DNA of 64,000 nt. It comes from Kappaphycus alvarezii. Lineage: Eukaryota > Rhodophyta > Florideophyceae > Gigartinales > Solieriaceae. The stretch lies in NCBI GenBank assembly GCA_002205965.3, contig NADL03000657.1, positions 372,001 to 436,000 of the forward strand, read 5' to 3'. The notes under the pieces were generated by a model. It was not told where the DNA came from and did not search any database. It worked only from the letters and a program-made list of their open reading frames with translations. The stretch's first letter is position 1, and each line of letters opens with the position of its first letter. A program made the translations under genes and the position numbers. This document shows positions 21,740-33,804 of the stretch, one piece after another.

Positions 21740-22548
21740 AATAACTAGAACTCCCGCACTTTCCCTTCCATTTCGGACAAAAGGTTCTCAATTGTGGGGC
21801 TCTGGTACCTCTCATAGCTGCACTCAGTTGTCAATATCTTCCCATCCTACCACCTCAGACTCAGACTCCTCTTCTTCTACATCTTATTTTGCCTTCAATT
21901 TTTCTAGTTCCTCCTCTGCCTACTATGTATCCTCCAAATAGCCTCGAGGGACCCACTCTCGAACTGATTTCCGGTCCATTATTCGACAATAATCATCGTA
22001 GTCGGTTGGCGTATTGGCAATCAAGGCCTAGTGTTTCCTAGGCAGTGTCCTCGGGACTACTTGGCGATGATGGGGGATGAACGGGGCTCGGTCCAGTCTA
22101 GGACAAAAAATGGGTAAGCTGATGGAGTAGTCGATGGCGGTAGTTTGCTTCCACGACATTGACTTCGAACTTTATATAAGGGGACGTGTCCGAAATGTTT
22201 CACGGCTCTAAGTGATAAAAAAATTTGAGAAAATGTCGCAGCTCTCAATTTACATTAAATCAGACAGTAATTGAACATGCGTATGCTTTATGAAATATTG
22301 GAACTTAATTTTAAGGTCAGAGCGGATCCTGATTCGAAAGAGTTCTGATTTAAAAAAGGATGACCAAAATCATTAGAGATAAAGCGGAAACAAAGCTTGG
22401 CAGTGAATTTAAATTCATACGTGAAAAACGTTTCATAATTTTTTTTGAGGGGAAGAGAAATTTTTAAAAAACTCATAGTTCAAGGAAGAATAATACAGCA
22501 TTTTGTGGAGAGAACCGACCTTTTGCGGGGAGGACCGTTTTTATAACA
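21740..22548 (-). mobile_element. diverged LTR fragment with relic of the LTR ORF
   Basis: The right edge reads GGGGAGGACCGTTTTTATAACA, i.e. TGTTATAAAAACGGTCCTCC on the minus strand, resembling the 5' start of the complete element's LTR. A TATA-like TTATATAA lies at 22171-22178. About 110-400 bases beyond it the minus strand reads PTDYDDYCRIMDRKSVREWV, stops, AEEELEKLKAK and an acidic stretch, which parallels PTNADDYIRRQTKKLIIEFV and the acidic linker of the LTR ORF. The left edge is unclear. Confidence 0.45.
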
Positions 22549-23324
22549 ACAACCGCCACACAGAAATGTTGCATCCGCAAAGAGCCGTCGCAAGTCCGAA
22601 ACTGGATGTTGATGATGAACTTAATGGTCTGACAAGTAAAGACTGGAGATATGAAGTTGAGCCTCTTCCCCTTTTACCAAAGTGACGTAAATAAATGTCA
22701 GATGGAATTAAGAATCTAAAGGCGGTTTGAAGTTGTGAAGTAACTCGGACCACGTCTCCAGCGCCTCTACGAAAGATTTCAGTGAGTCGTCAAAGTCTTT
22801 GTACCATCATTCACTGTCATTGCAAGATTCTGACATTAAAAAGTGGGTTTTGGTTGAGAAGTTAGGATACGATAAGTCGCGGTAAAGTTTCAGCTGGTTC
22901 CTACAACAGCAGAGAGGATGGAAGATAACTCCCCTAATTAAGTAGTGCCAAGCCGAAACATTATTGAGTTGAAAAATTCCCGGTTCAAGCGGCCTACTTA
23001 CAGAAAGAACCGACTACGAAGATTATTACTGCTGGTAAGCGATCTTGATTGGAACCAACAGGACAACAACGCCTAGTTTCAATAACTTGATGTAACAGAA
23101 ACAGACTTAATTTGGTGCGGGAAGATACTTTTAGCGTTGGAGACCATGATCTGGGAGAACGGCGTTCCTTAGACGCCTTTCCGAGTACGACGCAACGTGC
23201 GCTGAAGGCGGGTATGAAAATCTAAACGAGTAGCAAGAACGGAATTTGACACAGCGGAGCCCTCAAAGCGGAGAAAGGGAATCTATGTCTTCCTCTGCGT
23301 AGAAAGTCGCAACGGATCCCCGTT
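22549..23324. other. no recognisable gene
   Basis: I see nothing that I can support as coding or as a known repeat in this stretch. Confidence 0.4.
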
Positions 23325-24902
23325 TACTCGGCTCATATAGACTTTTGGCTACCCCAAAAGTCTCAAACAAACATACTAATAACCATAAAATGCATTCACG
23401 GGAATTGTATGAGCCAGACAGACTATTAAAAGATATTTCCTCAACGTAAATATCTAGGTGCCATACCCATGCCAGCCACCAATCGACCAGGGGTGGGAAT
23501 TGATATGGACATTATATAGACCTTTCAGAGTCACTCGTAGTATCACCCGCAACCTGGAACTGTACTGACATCTACTATGACAGCGTGTCCAAAAAAAATC
23601 AACCTATGAACTTGACACACTCACCAAATTAAAATTATCTTGCAAATTCAAAAACTGTAAAAATTTCTTCCAAATTCCGATACTGTATACAATTTTGGTT
23701 TTTATCTAGATTTTTACTGGACCATCAAGTGACCGGGGCGGATCATCAAAGAGGGCAAGGCGTCGGGAGCAAGGAGGAAGATCGCCAAGAAGATCACCTC
23801 AAACACCGCCTAGTCTCCCATGGGGAAACTATGTATCCTTAATTATTGGACGGCTACCAATTAGAAGTTGGCTTCACGAAATGATAGGGGACCTTCGAGA
23901 AGCAGAAGTAATTTCCTTTTTGCCATTAGTATTTGAATGTGCTTCTAGACCATTCACGGGGCGCACCTTAGTCGTGAGGACTCAGTCCTTATATTACGAG
24001 TTTTTTCTCCTTCAGATACCCGTTTCTGGACATGTTGCCAGAAAAGTTTGCATACTACGTTTATTACATCACATTTGGAAGGTTTGGAGAAGTAAAACGG
24101 GAAGAGCTCATTAGGGAACACTATGAAACCATACGCCGAATCTACGAAATTCTTGACCAAGGAGATGAGCCGGTCATCGCATGGTACACACTCTCTCATC
24201 ATATTGGAAATGAGCTACTACCATATCCTTACTGTGAACTCTATACTCTTCTTGATGAATGGATAGAACTCCCACTAAAACAACAAGAGCATTGAGGACG
24301 AGTCGGTACGTTCGTCTTGAGGGAGAGGGCGTGATGTGCATAAATTCTCACACGAAAAAATCTAGATGAGGACAACAATTGTATACAGTATGGAGACATT
24401 TGGGGACTAGTAGGAAATTATGGGTGTTTTGAATGGATACAGGTAGAGTAGTACTGAGTAAAATGATCGAAAAGGCCGTAAATCTGGAACAATGCGATGA
24501 AAATAAGCTCCAAAAGACGCATGCTAAAGACGCGGAATAGATAAAAGCAGTATACAAGGGAGTTTGGAGTAATGAGCATTCGCACTTTCTCTCAAAAATG
24601 AGTGTAGAGAATTGGGTAACCGGCCGGGGAAAATACCTCGATGTGGGATTGATTTAGAGGGGTGGATACAGAGTAAAAATATCTAGGTAGAACGGCGATA
24701 AATTTGGGGGGCACCAGAAAAAGGGTAAGCACAGGTAGGCAAGGAGAGTTACTTTTTCTTGTAAGTTGCTTGGTGTGAGAGGGGCGATAAAGAACCGGAA
24801 CTAAAAGTAAAGGTGTACAGGATCAGGTATTACAGTAAATCAAATATCGATAGAAAACAACCTCGGAAAGGGCTTTTTGTCCCATCTCGTGCGCGCCTGA
24901 CA
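23325..24902 (-). mobile_element. LTR shell with the LTR ORF replaced by an accessory-domain piece
   Basis: The left part (23330-23460, CTCATATAGACTTTTGGCTA and onward) matches the LTR segment just after the ORF stop, and the right part (about 24360-24902) matches the LTR from near the ORF start to its 5' end (GTGCGCGCCTGACA), both in minus orientation. The roughly 900 bases between them hold a plus-strand accessory-domain ORF with its own polypurine tract. ACCTA follows the right end (24903-24907) and also occurs before a TG at 23602-23606, which may or may not be a target duplication. Confidence 0.55.
23721..24295 (+). pseudogene. accessory domain, single copy with one frameshift
   Basis: The first frame (to about 24014) reads LPIRSWLHEMIGDLREAEVISF; the second (24032-24295) reads LPEKFAYYVYYITFGRF, then IRRIYEILDQGDEPVIAWY and HHIGNELLPYP. 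A one-base change in the T-run at about 24001-24007 would restore a single frame. It matches the second accessory domain of the complete element (59499-59952): LPEEFAYHIYFFTLGRF, PIYEAIL, HHIGNQLHTYP. After the stop, GAGGGAGAGGGCG and a TGTGCATAAA parallel the polypurine tract and LTR start there. I do not recognise the fold; it is predicted mostly helical. Confidence 0.7.
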
Positions 24903-24939
24903 ACCTACAAGTACTAAGCTCACAAATAACAGTGGAATT

Positions 24940-25505
24940 TTGTCCTTCTCAACGTTATCATCGGATTCCATAGCTAATTTTGCATCGCTGTACTTGTGTG
25001 ATATACTTTTCTTGTCTAAAATTTCAGTTTTTTCTTTCCGTGAGAGAACATATTTTATTTTCTACTCTTTGGAGAAATATTTTCGATCTACTGGTAGGGA
25101 TTCCGGTCCGAGACGAATGAATATCTACATTCAGGGTTCCTATGGTCTTCGCATGAGTGATACTATCGTCGAAATTACAAATAACCATCTTTTTGCTCGC
25201 CGTCATACCTCTCCTATTCCAGGTATTGCAGACGCTGCTACAAAACTCATAGAGAGCGAGAAACATCTCCATAACGGCGATTAGTGCCACTAAAATGGTA
25301 ATCTTCTTTCATATATCTATATCGCTTTGGGCGAGGAGTGCCAGTGGGTTTTTTTGTTGCCTTGCTTTCTTCGCTGCTTCCAGTCGTAGTATAACCCCTC
25401 AGTAGAATCTTAGCGACTTCTTTACTCGCTTTCTGTTTTGACTCGAAGTGATTCAGACGCGACAGCTTATTATTCGCTGTTTGCCTCCATAGTTGATCTC
25501 TCAAT
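24940..25505 (+). pseudogene. F1 retroelement fragment
   Basis: The plus strand reads MNIYIQGSYGLRMSDTIVEI, LFARRHTS and ADAATKLIESEKHLHNGD, parallel to DIYVPAAYGLHSTDIAVDVTV and AGAAAILAERE of the 20.4-kb copy and, even more closely, to the minus-strand copy at 31900-32125. The last conserved Asp of DVTV is lost (IVEI). The same upstream sequence (TTCTACTCTTTGGAGAAATA) precedes it as at 32.1 kb, so both derive from one 5'-truncated or rearranged source. Confidence 0.6.
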
Positions 25506-26364
25506 ATTCATCGCATATTTTTGTGCCTTAGTGATCTATCAATAACTCGGCATGTTCATTCGTGTTTACGACGTAGCAAATAATTGAATCGTCTTAGATA
25601 TACAGACGAAAAGCAATTCCTTCAAATTCCTCCACCCTACTTTTTATCCATTCGCTAAGCTTACTACTCAAAATAACAGCTCTGTTTCATGGTTGGGGAA
25701 ATGGTATTCGCTCTTATTGCCGCGAAATGCGGCAATTGAAACTTCAGTTGTCTGTTGAGATGTGTTTTGAGTGGTCCTAAATGCCAAAATATCTTCTATC
25801 AGTTGCTATTCAAATAGGAATATTTTTCCGTTATCTCTAGACAAATTACCCAAAGATTAAATACACTTTCAAAGGTTTCAGCTTGATCGAGTATTAAATT
25901 GCGATAGTAAAGACAAATTAACGGAGTTGATCTACCGTCTTTTATCCGTTGCTATCGTATTATCGTCGGGTGCCACGCTTATAAGTAACTTCACAATTAT
26001 CTTCTGGTATGTTCTACAGGCTTCTTTGCCTGCGTATAAGCTACTCTTGTCACGAATCTAGCTAGGTAATATAGTTGTTATATGCACATTGACTGCTTGC
26101 AGAACATTACATCTACTCTGTCCAGTTTCCTTCCCGTATACGTACTGTGCTGCAGCACTGAAATTGTTATTAATGTACAGCTCCTTAGATTTGTATGAAG
26201 AAATATCTCGTTCCCAACACACATTTCTAAACTATTGGTCTCCTTGCTTGGAATCAGTATCAATGCAGAGGTTTTTTCAGCCTAACTATCCTTTTAGCCG
26301 TTGCATGACATTGTTTGACTACCACTCTTCAAAGAAATAAATGCGCACGAAAAAGTGAACGAGT
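25506..26364. other. no recognisable gene
   Basis: This is AT-rich sequence without homologous coding stretches that I can identify. Confidence 0.45.
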
Positions 26365-26796
26365 TGGTGAAGTCCCTGAACAAGTCTTACTGCTGAGTTG
26401 ATCTCGTTGTTTTACTCATCAACTGCATCCTGCTTTTATGTAAAACATGGATTGATAAAACAAACCTAAACCGGCCTAGCATAAAACCAACGAGAAGAAC
26501 GAAAGGGTAGGAGACTACCGATAGCGATAATCCATCACTCTATATTTGGTTGCGTTTGTACCACTCGACGATGGCACAACCTAAGCATCAAACGTAAGGT
26601 GCCAAGACAGTACAATCTCAGAAAGATACAAGCAATATCATAACGTGTGCGAAAAATGATACCACTTTGTTCATTTGCCCATGCTCAATGATGAAGTAAA
26701 TTAATTCACCCCATCCACATCTGATGAAATCTCCTGCAGTAATCTCTTGGAAGCAAGCTCCTAATGATGTACCAGGATATGAGCCAGGTATCTGCG
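26365..26796 (-). repeat. 3' LTR of the copia element
   Basis: It aligns end to end with 31136-31568, sharing for example CATCAACTG/TATCAACTG, GTTTGTACCACT and GGCACAACCTAAG. The conserved termini on the coding strand start about TGTTAATATC-like (here mutated) and end about TTCAACA-like. Confidence 0.85.
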
Positions 26797-27127
26797 CCCC
26801 GTCTTGCATCATGAGGGCTACGATGCTTCGGCGTATGGAAAGGAAGTCCATTTATGTGTTTCTCAAAAGCAGCAAACAATAATAACTTTACCGAGATACT
26901 GCCAGTTACAATGCGGTACAAAGGTAGCATACGCCAAAAAAATCTTGCCGTTTTTCGAAATAAATCCTAATAGCAGCATGTTTCGCTTGCCTAACGCCAT
27001 CCGTGCCCCAAACCAATGGTCCTAGGTTTTCCTCATTAAGCGCGGTAGGAAGTCTCTGATTGCGATCTAATTGATGCAATATATCACGCAGCCAAATAAG
27101 CAATTTCTTTCCCTCATTCAATTCAAA

Positions 27128-27343
27128 TTACTCGGCCTCCGTCGTAAACAAGGCCAGTGCTCCCTGCTTGAGTATCCTCCAACAGATGGAGGTACTTCCG
27201 AACTTGATCAAAAAACCAGTGGTAGGGCTTTGATCACTTCTAATCCAAGCCCAGTCGGCATCGCAATATGCCGCTAGCACCTCATCACTGTTACCACCAA
27301 GCTCCAACGCGATATCTAAAGTACCGCAAAGGTACCTAAGCAC
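27128..27343 (-). pseudogene. copia RNase H remnant
   Basis: The reading YCDADWAWIRSDQSPTTGFL, ISICWRILKQGALALFTTEAE-like sequence matches the first half of copia RNase H: the first catalytic Asp (CDADWA) and the SxxE stretch (TTEAE) are visible. It degrades the RNA strand during reverse transcription in intact relatives. Downstream (26706-27120) further frames continue the domain without clear catalytic residues. Confidence 0.75.
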
Positions 27344-27508
27344 TCATTTGAGTGGTACAAAGTGCGTCTTCAGAAGGTTGGCAGAATATCGGCAAAGTAC
27401 TGCTACTGTTGGGCTAATGTCCGGCCTTGTCCGCGTCGCCAAAAATAGGAGATAATCTAGCAGCTCCTGGTAATTAGTAGGGCCAAAATCTCCTCTTGGC
27501 TTTTCAAA

Positions 27509-27832
27509 CTACTTCATTGAACCTTGACAAATTGCCGTTAAAACTGCCTTGCAATGTGACATTCCAAATCGCTCAACTGTCTGCATCACGTAGTGCTGCT
27601 GAGAGATCCATGCCTTAGTAATGTCTAGAATGAACGTCACACCTAGAAATGAACAGAGTTTTCTCAAATCCTTGATGTCAAAATGAGATTGTAAATCGCC
27701 CTTCACAACGAATACATCCTTCTTGCTCGCATACATCACTATGATGTCATCCAAGTACAGTAAGATCCATACACGTTTCCTTCCATACACACAGCTGTCA
27801 ACCAGAAGCGTAATAAAACCAGTATCATCCAT
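27509..27832 (-). pseudogene. copia reverse transcriptase catalytic part
   Basis: The reading FITLLVDSCVYGRKRVWILLYLDDIIV contains the copia active site YLDD, followed by HFDIKDLRKLCSFLGV (the conserved F-x-M/I-K-D-L-G-x-x-xxFLG stretch). It is 107 codons long. The N-terminal half of the polymerase is in other frames (28082-28276). Confidence 0.8.
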
Positions 27833-28081
27833 AAAGTCTCCCTAATTCCAAAATAATGGACTTCTTGACTGCTTCAGGCCATATAAAACACGTTTCTGCT
27901 CCATATATTCGCCATCATCGCAAAGTTTCAGACTCTGAGGTCCTGTCACGTAGACGCCCATATCTGTCTCATCATGAAGGAAGGAACTGCGTACCTTTAT
28001 CTACTGGATGCAGTACCCCCTCTGAAATTCCACTGCAAGGCACGTACGCACAGTGTTGAAATCGACCACCGACGCTAAGGT

Positions 28082-28276
28082 CTAATGAATATTTCCTTGT
28101 AACCAACATTTGCCAACAAGTCTAGCCTTGTTCGAAACTACTTTACAATCATCTTTGCGCTTGTGCAAGAATTCAAATCTTGTAGTAATTGGCTTCACTT
28201 TTCGAGGCCGATCTACAATTGTCCAGGTGCCTTGCTTGTTCAATGAATCCAGCTCAGACCTGACCGCCCCTTCCAT
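28082..28276 (-). pseudogene. copia reverse transcriptase N-terminal part
   Basis: The reading AVRSELDSLNKQGTWTIVDR, KPITTRFEFLHKRK and SNKARLVGK matches the start of copia RT (E-x-x-S-L-x-x-x-G-T-W, KARLVA). About 250 bases separate it from the YLDD part; that spacer is damaged. Confidence 0.75.
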
Positions 28277-28699
28277 TCCGCAGCATCTAGCTGCGAGAAA
28301 GTGTCACTTACTAAAGTTGGCTCAGGCTCCAAACCACAAATCATTGTCAACGTCTGTGAGTTACTTGACTCTCCAAGACTGTTAGAAATAGTCCTGCTTT
28401 CGTTCTTTTCTATGGTATCAAGACCCAAACTCATCGGCATCTTGAGCTACATGAGCTTTCTACTCCAGCGTTTCAGCCGGGAATTATGTCATTAAGTGTT
28501 GGAACGAGCCTGTTTCCTGTACAACCTCCCCATCGCTGAACCTTTTCGGGTCATTTTGAGAATTATCTTCGGTAGTGTCCGGTCCAAAAGAAGAAACTGT
28601 AGTTGCAATAACCAGCAAGACTAGAGCTCTTGATGGTAAGTTTTTCTATCATTCGAGAGAATAGGTTGATCATCAGTCCCATTATCATTCTTAGATCAC

Positions 28700-29470
28700 T
28701 GCAATTTCCGAAACTAGTCCTCAAAATTCATCACATACCTTTACAGAACGCCTGTCTTTCGAGAAAGTAGCCAGATTTCCTATTCGCTGTTTTAGTAACC
28801 TCCAATCACGATTTTTCCGCGGACTTAGAGTCCAGCTTCTTTCGCACTTCTTTCGGAATACGATGCCACGCTAGCCATCCGAAGATTAGAAGATACGATA
28901 CACTGGGCCTCGTATCTGTGATCAATTCATAAGAGGAGACAGAGTGGTTTCTATGGCAGAATAAATAGTTTCTATTTCATGCCACATGCACGATAGCTTC
29001 TGCCCAAAACTGAGGAGCTAGGCTCGCATGCTCTAATATAGCTCGAGAGGTCTCCACGAGAGTCCTATTTGATCGTTCTGCAATTCAATTCAGGTTGGAG
29101 GAGTGGGGCCGCGCTAAACTATGCTCGATTTATTTTTGCTTCAGGTAGTTCCGAAAAGCCACATACTCTTCTCCACCATCACTATGCAACAACTTAATTT
29201 TGCATGCAAGCAGACGTTCTAGCAATGCATGAGATCTTTGAAAGGTGGCAGATTCCGCAGGCTTCAATTTCATGGGTACAGCTACAATGTACCTAAAGTA
29301 TTTGTCGCCATAGGTGACAAAGTACAGTGAGATACCAAAGCTGGGCTCAGAAATTTGGCCACATATATTGGTGTTTACTACAGCACACTGCTACATGCTG
29401 CGAATGTTGTTTCGATGCAGAAGCTGCCTCATTAGCTTCCCTTTCATGCATTCAAAGCATGTGAATAGAA
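28700..29470 (-). pseudogene. copia integrase remnant
   Basis: In the minus-strand reading from 29340 down I see GDKYFRYIVAVPMK (first Asp region), LLHSDGGEEYVAF (second Asp), then after stops IAERSNRTLVETSRAILEHA (Glu) and FWAEAIVHVA. These match the D, D, E core of Ty1/copia integrase. An NGVAER-type stretch has a stop before IAER. The following KLDSKS part resembles the end of the core domain. Confidence 0.75.
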
Positions 29471-31135
29471 TTTATTTTTGGTAAAAGTCCAGTTCTGTCA
29501 CCAAATCGGTCAGTTCCAGCTCCTTGACGCTTTCCACATTAGAATAGTTAAGCTTCTCGTGCTATAGCTTAAGCTCAAAATTTGACCGGCAACTTTCACG
29601 GGTTTCATTGATGTCAAGATCCTTCCTATGATTTATCCGCATTTCAGTGGAGCGGACAGCTAGTAAAGTGGCTGTTGCGGTTGGTCCAATGGCCCGGCAG
29701 TTTGTATAGTACACGCCTCGATTCACTCTTCCTTTAAATATAAACACACCATCTAACATTTTGCCGCCGCCACTACGACCCTTGTTGATTAGAGAGCCGC
29801 TGTTTCATATCTGTACCATAAAAGCAGGCTACAGTGAGGCCTACGGACAAAAATACCCCAGTTCATATCATGGTTTGCGAGTACCAAATACATATAGACT
29901 TAAAATATGTTCGTAAATAGAGAGTATCTCGGTGTGTCACATAAACGCTATTGACATCTCCGAGCAACACGTGGTGAGGGGGAATTTCCTCAATTTCGTA
30001 CAACCAGTATTGACACCACGCCATATAATCGGGGGCTCCACTTTCTAAGATAAACTCTTCATCAAAACGCTCAGCCTTGGCTGCCTCCAATGAGCGGGAG
30101 TCATCCTTCCGGGCATTATTGTGCATATGCAAACTTCAACGGGCTGCAAGCATAGTTGCTGCATTTGTACTTTCATCTTTTGATACACGCCCGAATTGAT
30201 CAACGAATGAAGCCCTCTATTGGAACTTGTCTCTCTTCTGTGGGCAGTTCAATGACAGATGCCCAAATTTGACATAGTTGTAGCAGCAACACTTCTCAAC
30301 TCCCGACGAAGATCACCACCCACCACAGTACCTACACTTGTCACGGCCCCAAAAAGCTGTCAGGTTGCGCCAAATGTCCTATGCAGAACACCCTTTGCCA
30401 CCAGTGTATTGTAGCTGATCCTCGTACTCTTTTAAGAGAGTATCAGTTGCAGGCGCCCATTCCAACTTATATTTCGAAGTTTGCAGTGATGCAAGCATCT
30501 CCTAAAATGGCGATTGTTTCTTATTCTCGAACGCCGCAAGGGATGTTTCGACTTACAGCTGGCCATAAAACTTGCTGTTAATCGTGGCTAGACGATTAAA
30601 TATTCCTCAAATGCTTCGATGTAGTCCTGTAGAGGCTGTCCATTGCAATGCATTCCTGACAACTAAGATTGCAGCTCAACCTTCGTCGCTCTTTTCGCTA
30701 CAGCGTATCTGTCCTTAATACGAGCGTATATCTTTTATAGTTTTGCCTTTAACCCTAAAACACAGACGAAAAGGACGGTCACCAAGACCCTGAATAAACC
30801 CTGAACGAGCAACTACAACTTTGTTCTTCACCTCTGCGCTCATACTATCCACAAAAAATCTGACTCAATAACCCCAAGAACCTCCCTGGCTTCAAGCTCA
30901 GCTTCCATCTTTGCTACCCAAAGATGATAATATTCACCCGGCTTCCCTGCAAAATTGTAGAACTTCTTAATTTCTTCCATTACAGACAAGTGAAAAGCAT
31001 CAACTTGAGAACTATTATCAACAAGGAGAATGAGAGTCACACAAAACAATCAAATAAAGTACCAGTGACTGAATAGACCATCTTTATAATAGGTTAGCGA
31101 ATATCTGGGCCCAGAACCGACTAAAATGAACTAGT
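29471..31135 (-). pseudogene. copia gag remnant with zinc knuckle
   Basis: A gag-like stretch lies at 31049-30840 (LSVMEEIKKFYNFAGKPGEYYHLWVAKMEA, with the W typical of copia gag). Near 30290-30240 the reading KCCCYNYVKFGHLSLNCPQ is a CCHC knuckle whose second Cys is Tyr. Other frames are heavily stopped. The segment 29759-29562 belongs to the gag-integrase spacer or is noise. Confidence 0.55.
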
Positions 31136-31568
31136 TGTTGAAATCTCTGAACAACTCTTACCACCGAGTTGATATCGTTGCTTTACTTATCAACTGTATC
31201 CTGCTCTTATTTACAAACTGGATCGATAAAACATACCTTAAGCGACTCAAAATAATAAATAACGAGATCCACAAAAGGACAGGAGGATATCGCTAGCTAC
31301 AAGCCACTACCACATATTTTGTAGCGTTTGTACCACTTGACATTGGCACAACCTAAGCCGCAGACGCAAGGGTCCAAGGCAGTACACTCTCAAATTGATA
31401 CAATTAATATCATAACGAATGCAAAAAATTATACCTCTTCGCTTACTTGCACATCATAACTGATGAAGTGAATTAATTCACCATATCCACATCTGATATA
31501 TTCTCTCGAAAGAATATCTTGTAAGCTAGTTACGAATGATTTACCAAGATATCAGCTAGATATTAACG
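31136..31568 (-). repeat. 5' LTR of the copia element
   Basis: It is the partner of 26365-26796, with the same order of shared blocks (ATCAACTGTATCCTGCT, GTTTGTACCACTTGAC, GGCACAACCTAAG, ATTAATTCACC). It lies upstream of the gag remnant on the minus strand. Confidence 0.85.
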
Positions 31569-31639
31569 CTTCCCATCCCGAAATTAGCCCGTGTGCTCAA
31601 TATTTTAGTCGAAGGTACCGCGATTGAAAATCTTTATGA

Positions 31640-32160
31640 GTTGCAGAGGATGAAATTTTGTGCTAAATATGCAGAAACAAACTACAAAATCAGGCAGCGG
31701 GTCGTATACTATCACGCCTGCATAACTTAGAGTCTAAACGCAAAGCGGGTAACGAGACAGCGAAGTTTATACTGAGGAGAGGACCAACGAATGAAAGCAG
31801 CGAAGAAAGCGAGACAAATAAAAAAACCTGTGGCTTGCGTTTCCAAAGGTGCCATAGATATTAACGTCGACGGGTAAAAGTAGGTTATATTTTATTGGTA
31901 TTAATTACCGTAATGAAGATGTTTCTCGGGCTCTCCCAGTGTCGTGGTAGCGCCTGCAGTAGCTATACTTCGTAAGGACTGGCGGCGAGCAGAAGGATGT
32001 TCGATATTAATGTCCGCGTTAATATCACTTCTTTGAAGACCATTGACATCCGGAATATAGATGTCCATCGTAATGGACAGGAATCCCAACGAGTAGATCG
32101 AATAAATCTTGCAAGAGTAAAACATTTCAAACCTTTCCTCCCAACAAATAGAAGAATTGG
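31640..32160 (-). pseudogene. F1 retroelement fragment
   Basis: The minus strand reads MDIYIPDVNGLQRSDINADI, SARRQSLRSIATAGATTTLGEPEKHLH and, further on in another frame, VDVNIYGTFGN. These parallel the DIYVPAAYG...DVTV, AGAAAILAE and IDIYGALGDD blocks of F1. The upstream bases (TGTTTTACTCTTGCAAGA) are shared with other F1/F2 neighbourhoods. Confidence 0.6.
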
Positions 32161-33059
32161 TGTCCTAGACAGGGAGCCTATATTAGAGAAGTGCAGCGGT
32201 GCTAACTTCATTGCAGAAGCCGGAAATAAAGTTGCAAAAGCGGTGAATTCTGCGATTCAAACGGTCTTCGTACTTGCAGTTCAAAGCATGTTGTCCGTGA
32301 TATCAGAAAAATTAGCGAACTTAAAAAAAGAAAAAACCACTGTATGCTGGCCTGCAACGATGTCTGCGCTGGATTTTCATTATAAGTTTTATTTTCAATT
32401 TTTTACAAAATACTGCTCTCCACATTACAGTAAAAGAGCTGCGTTGGTATATATACTGCTCAGGTGCAAAAACTTTCACCAGTTTTAAACTACTCGTAAC
32501 TAAGTGGAAGGGTATGACCAGGGCCATCGCCTATGTAGTTGAATAATGATATTTTAAGTGTCTTACCTGATGCGGTTAGAGGCCACGGGAAGCTTTGAAC
32601 CATTCGAAGGAATTTTTGTGAATTCTATGTTCAGCATGGATATTTTGCAGGAAGTTCTTGTTTCTTGTCATGAGAATGACAATTGTGGAGAGTAGATGTA
32701 TATATTTATTTTTGAAGTATCTTTTTGCTAATTTCTTTGGCCCACAGGATTTGTTTTAGTGTATTTATGACATTTTAAATGCTGTCTCGAGGCTTCATGA
32801 TTATCAATTTTGTCTACATAAGCTGAAAAAACTCTTCCTCCGGACGGACCAAGCAAGTTAGGAGACAGCTTCAAGCTCAATTCTGAATATTTAGGAAATT
32901 GACCGTCAACCTCAGGATCAAGAGCTTTTTCCTTAACAATTATCACAGAGCATTTATAGTAGACCCCGCTCCTCCTACACTTGTTTGTAGCCTTATTAAC
33001 TGAGTTACAAATACTTCCCTTTGTTTTTGCTCAAGTATACCATGGTACGGATTTTAGAG

Positions 33060-33744
33060 CGTTCAAACCCTTTTTCTACAGGTAATTGTTTGTGAAGATC
33101 CCTTAACCAAAGGATTTATTCCTTTTACGCTGCTTGGGAATGAGATTAGTGCGACGTAACGTAGTACCAGGAGCAGACTGCTGAATATAATGAACGTGAA
33201 TAGCGCGATAACGAAACTGGAAGCCAGGGCGATATTCCGCACAGGAGAGTTCATGTACGTACTACTGTGGAGGTGATAGAACAAAGAGAAAATGGAAGAG
33301 GAGGAAAACGTGCACACGAAGAAATGCCGTACACAGTCGGGTGCCGCTGCAAACGGGAATAAACTTTAACATTTAGAAAACATGATTCTGGTTATGATCG
33401 CGGATTGTGGTCTTTTTCGGGAAGCATGGGAAAGACAGTTCTCGAAAAGGCAAGTAGCATTTAATGGACGGACGGGGAAAATAGCCGAGGCCAGCTTCGG
33501 ATGTCGGGAAAGTAGGAGAAATATTGCAGGGTGTGAAACCTCCTTCCAAGTAAGTGTCGTGGTAGGGAGTCAGTAGGTTGGAAATACGACAAACGAATCT
33601 GTTACAGAAGAGGCGTAAGTGTTTTATTTCCACATTGCACGATGAAAACGAGACACAAAGGCTCTTCTGCAACGCTGGAGGCAATTTAGCACTAATAGGA
33701 GAGCAACGCGGGGCCAACAAGGTGAAAGCGCGGAAAAAGGACAT
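33060..33744 (-). pseudogene. F1 retroelement upstream part
   Basis: The reading IFSLFYHLHSSTYMNSPVRN, ALASSFVIALF parallels SVFSSLPHPHRSTYMSFSTW, ALALRLGIALF of the 51-kb copy. The zinc-binding cysteines are lost. With 31640-32160 it could be one F1 copy split by about 900 bases (32160-33060) of unrelated sequence. Confidence 0.5.
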
Positions 33745-33804
33745 TGTTGCATACTGTAGTGTCAGACGAACAATATAGCTGTAAGATATGTGGTCACTAG
33801 GGCC

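Larger units (their letters stand above)
26365..31568 (-). mobile_element. Ty1/copia element with both LTRs
   Basis: Two direct repeats of about 430 bp flank remnants of gag, integrase, reverse transcriptase and RNase H in Ty1/copia order (integrase before RT), all on the minus strand. The coding parts carry many stops and the LTRs differ at many positions, so the insertion is old. No target duplication is evident. Confidence 0.85.

Noticed and set aside
23602..24907. ACCTA pair as target duplication of a 1296-bp LTR
   Set aside because: A five-base match next to a TG is likely by chance over this distance, and LTR homology extends further left to about 23330.
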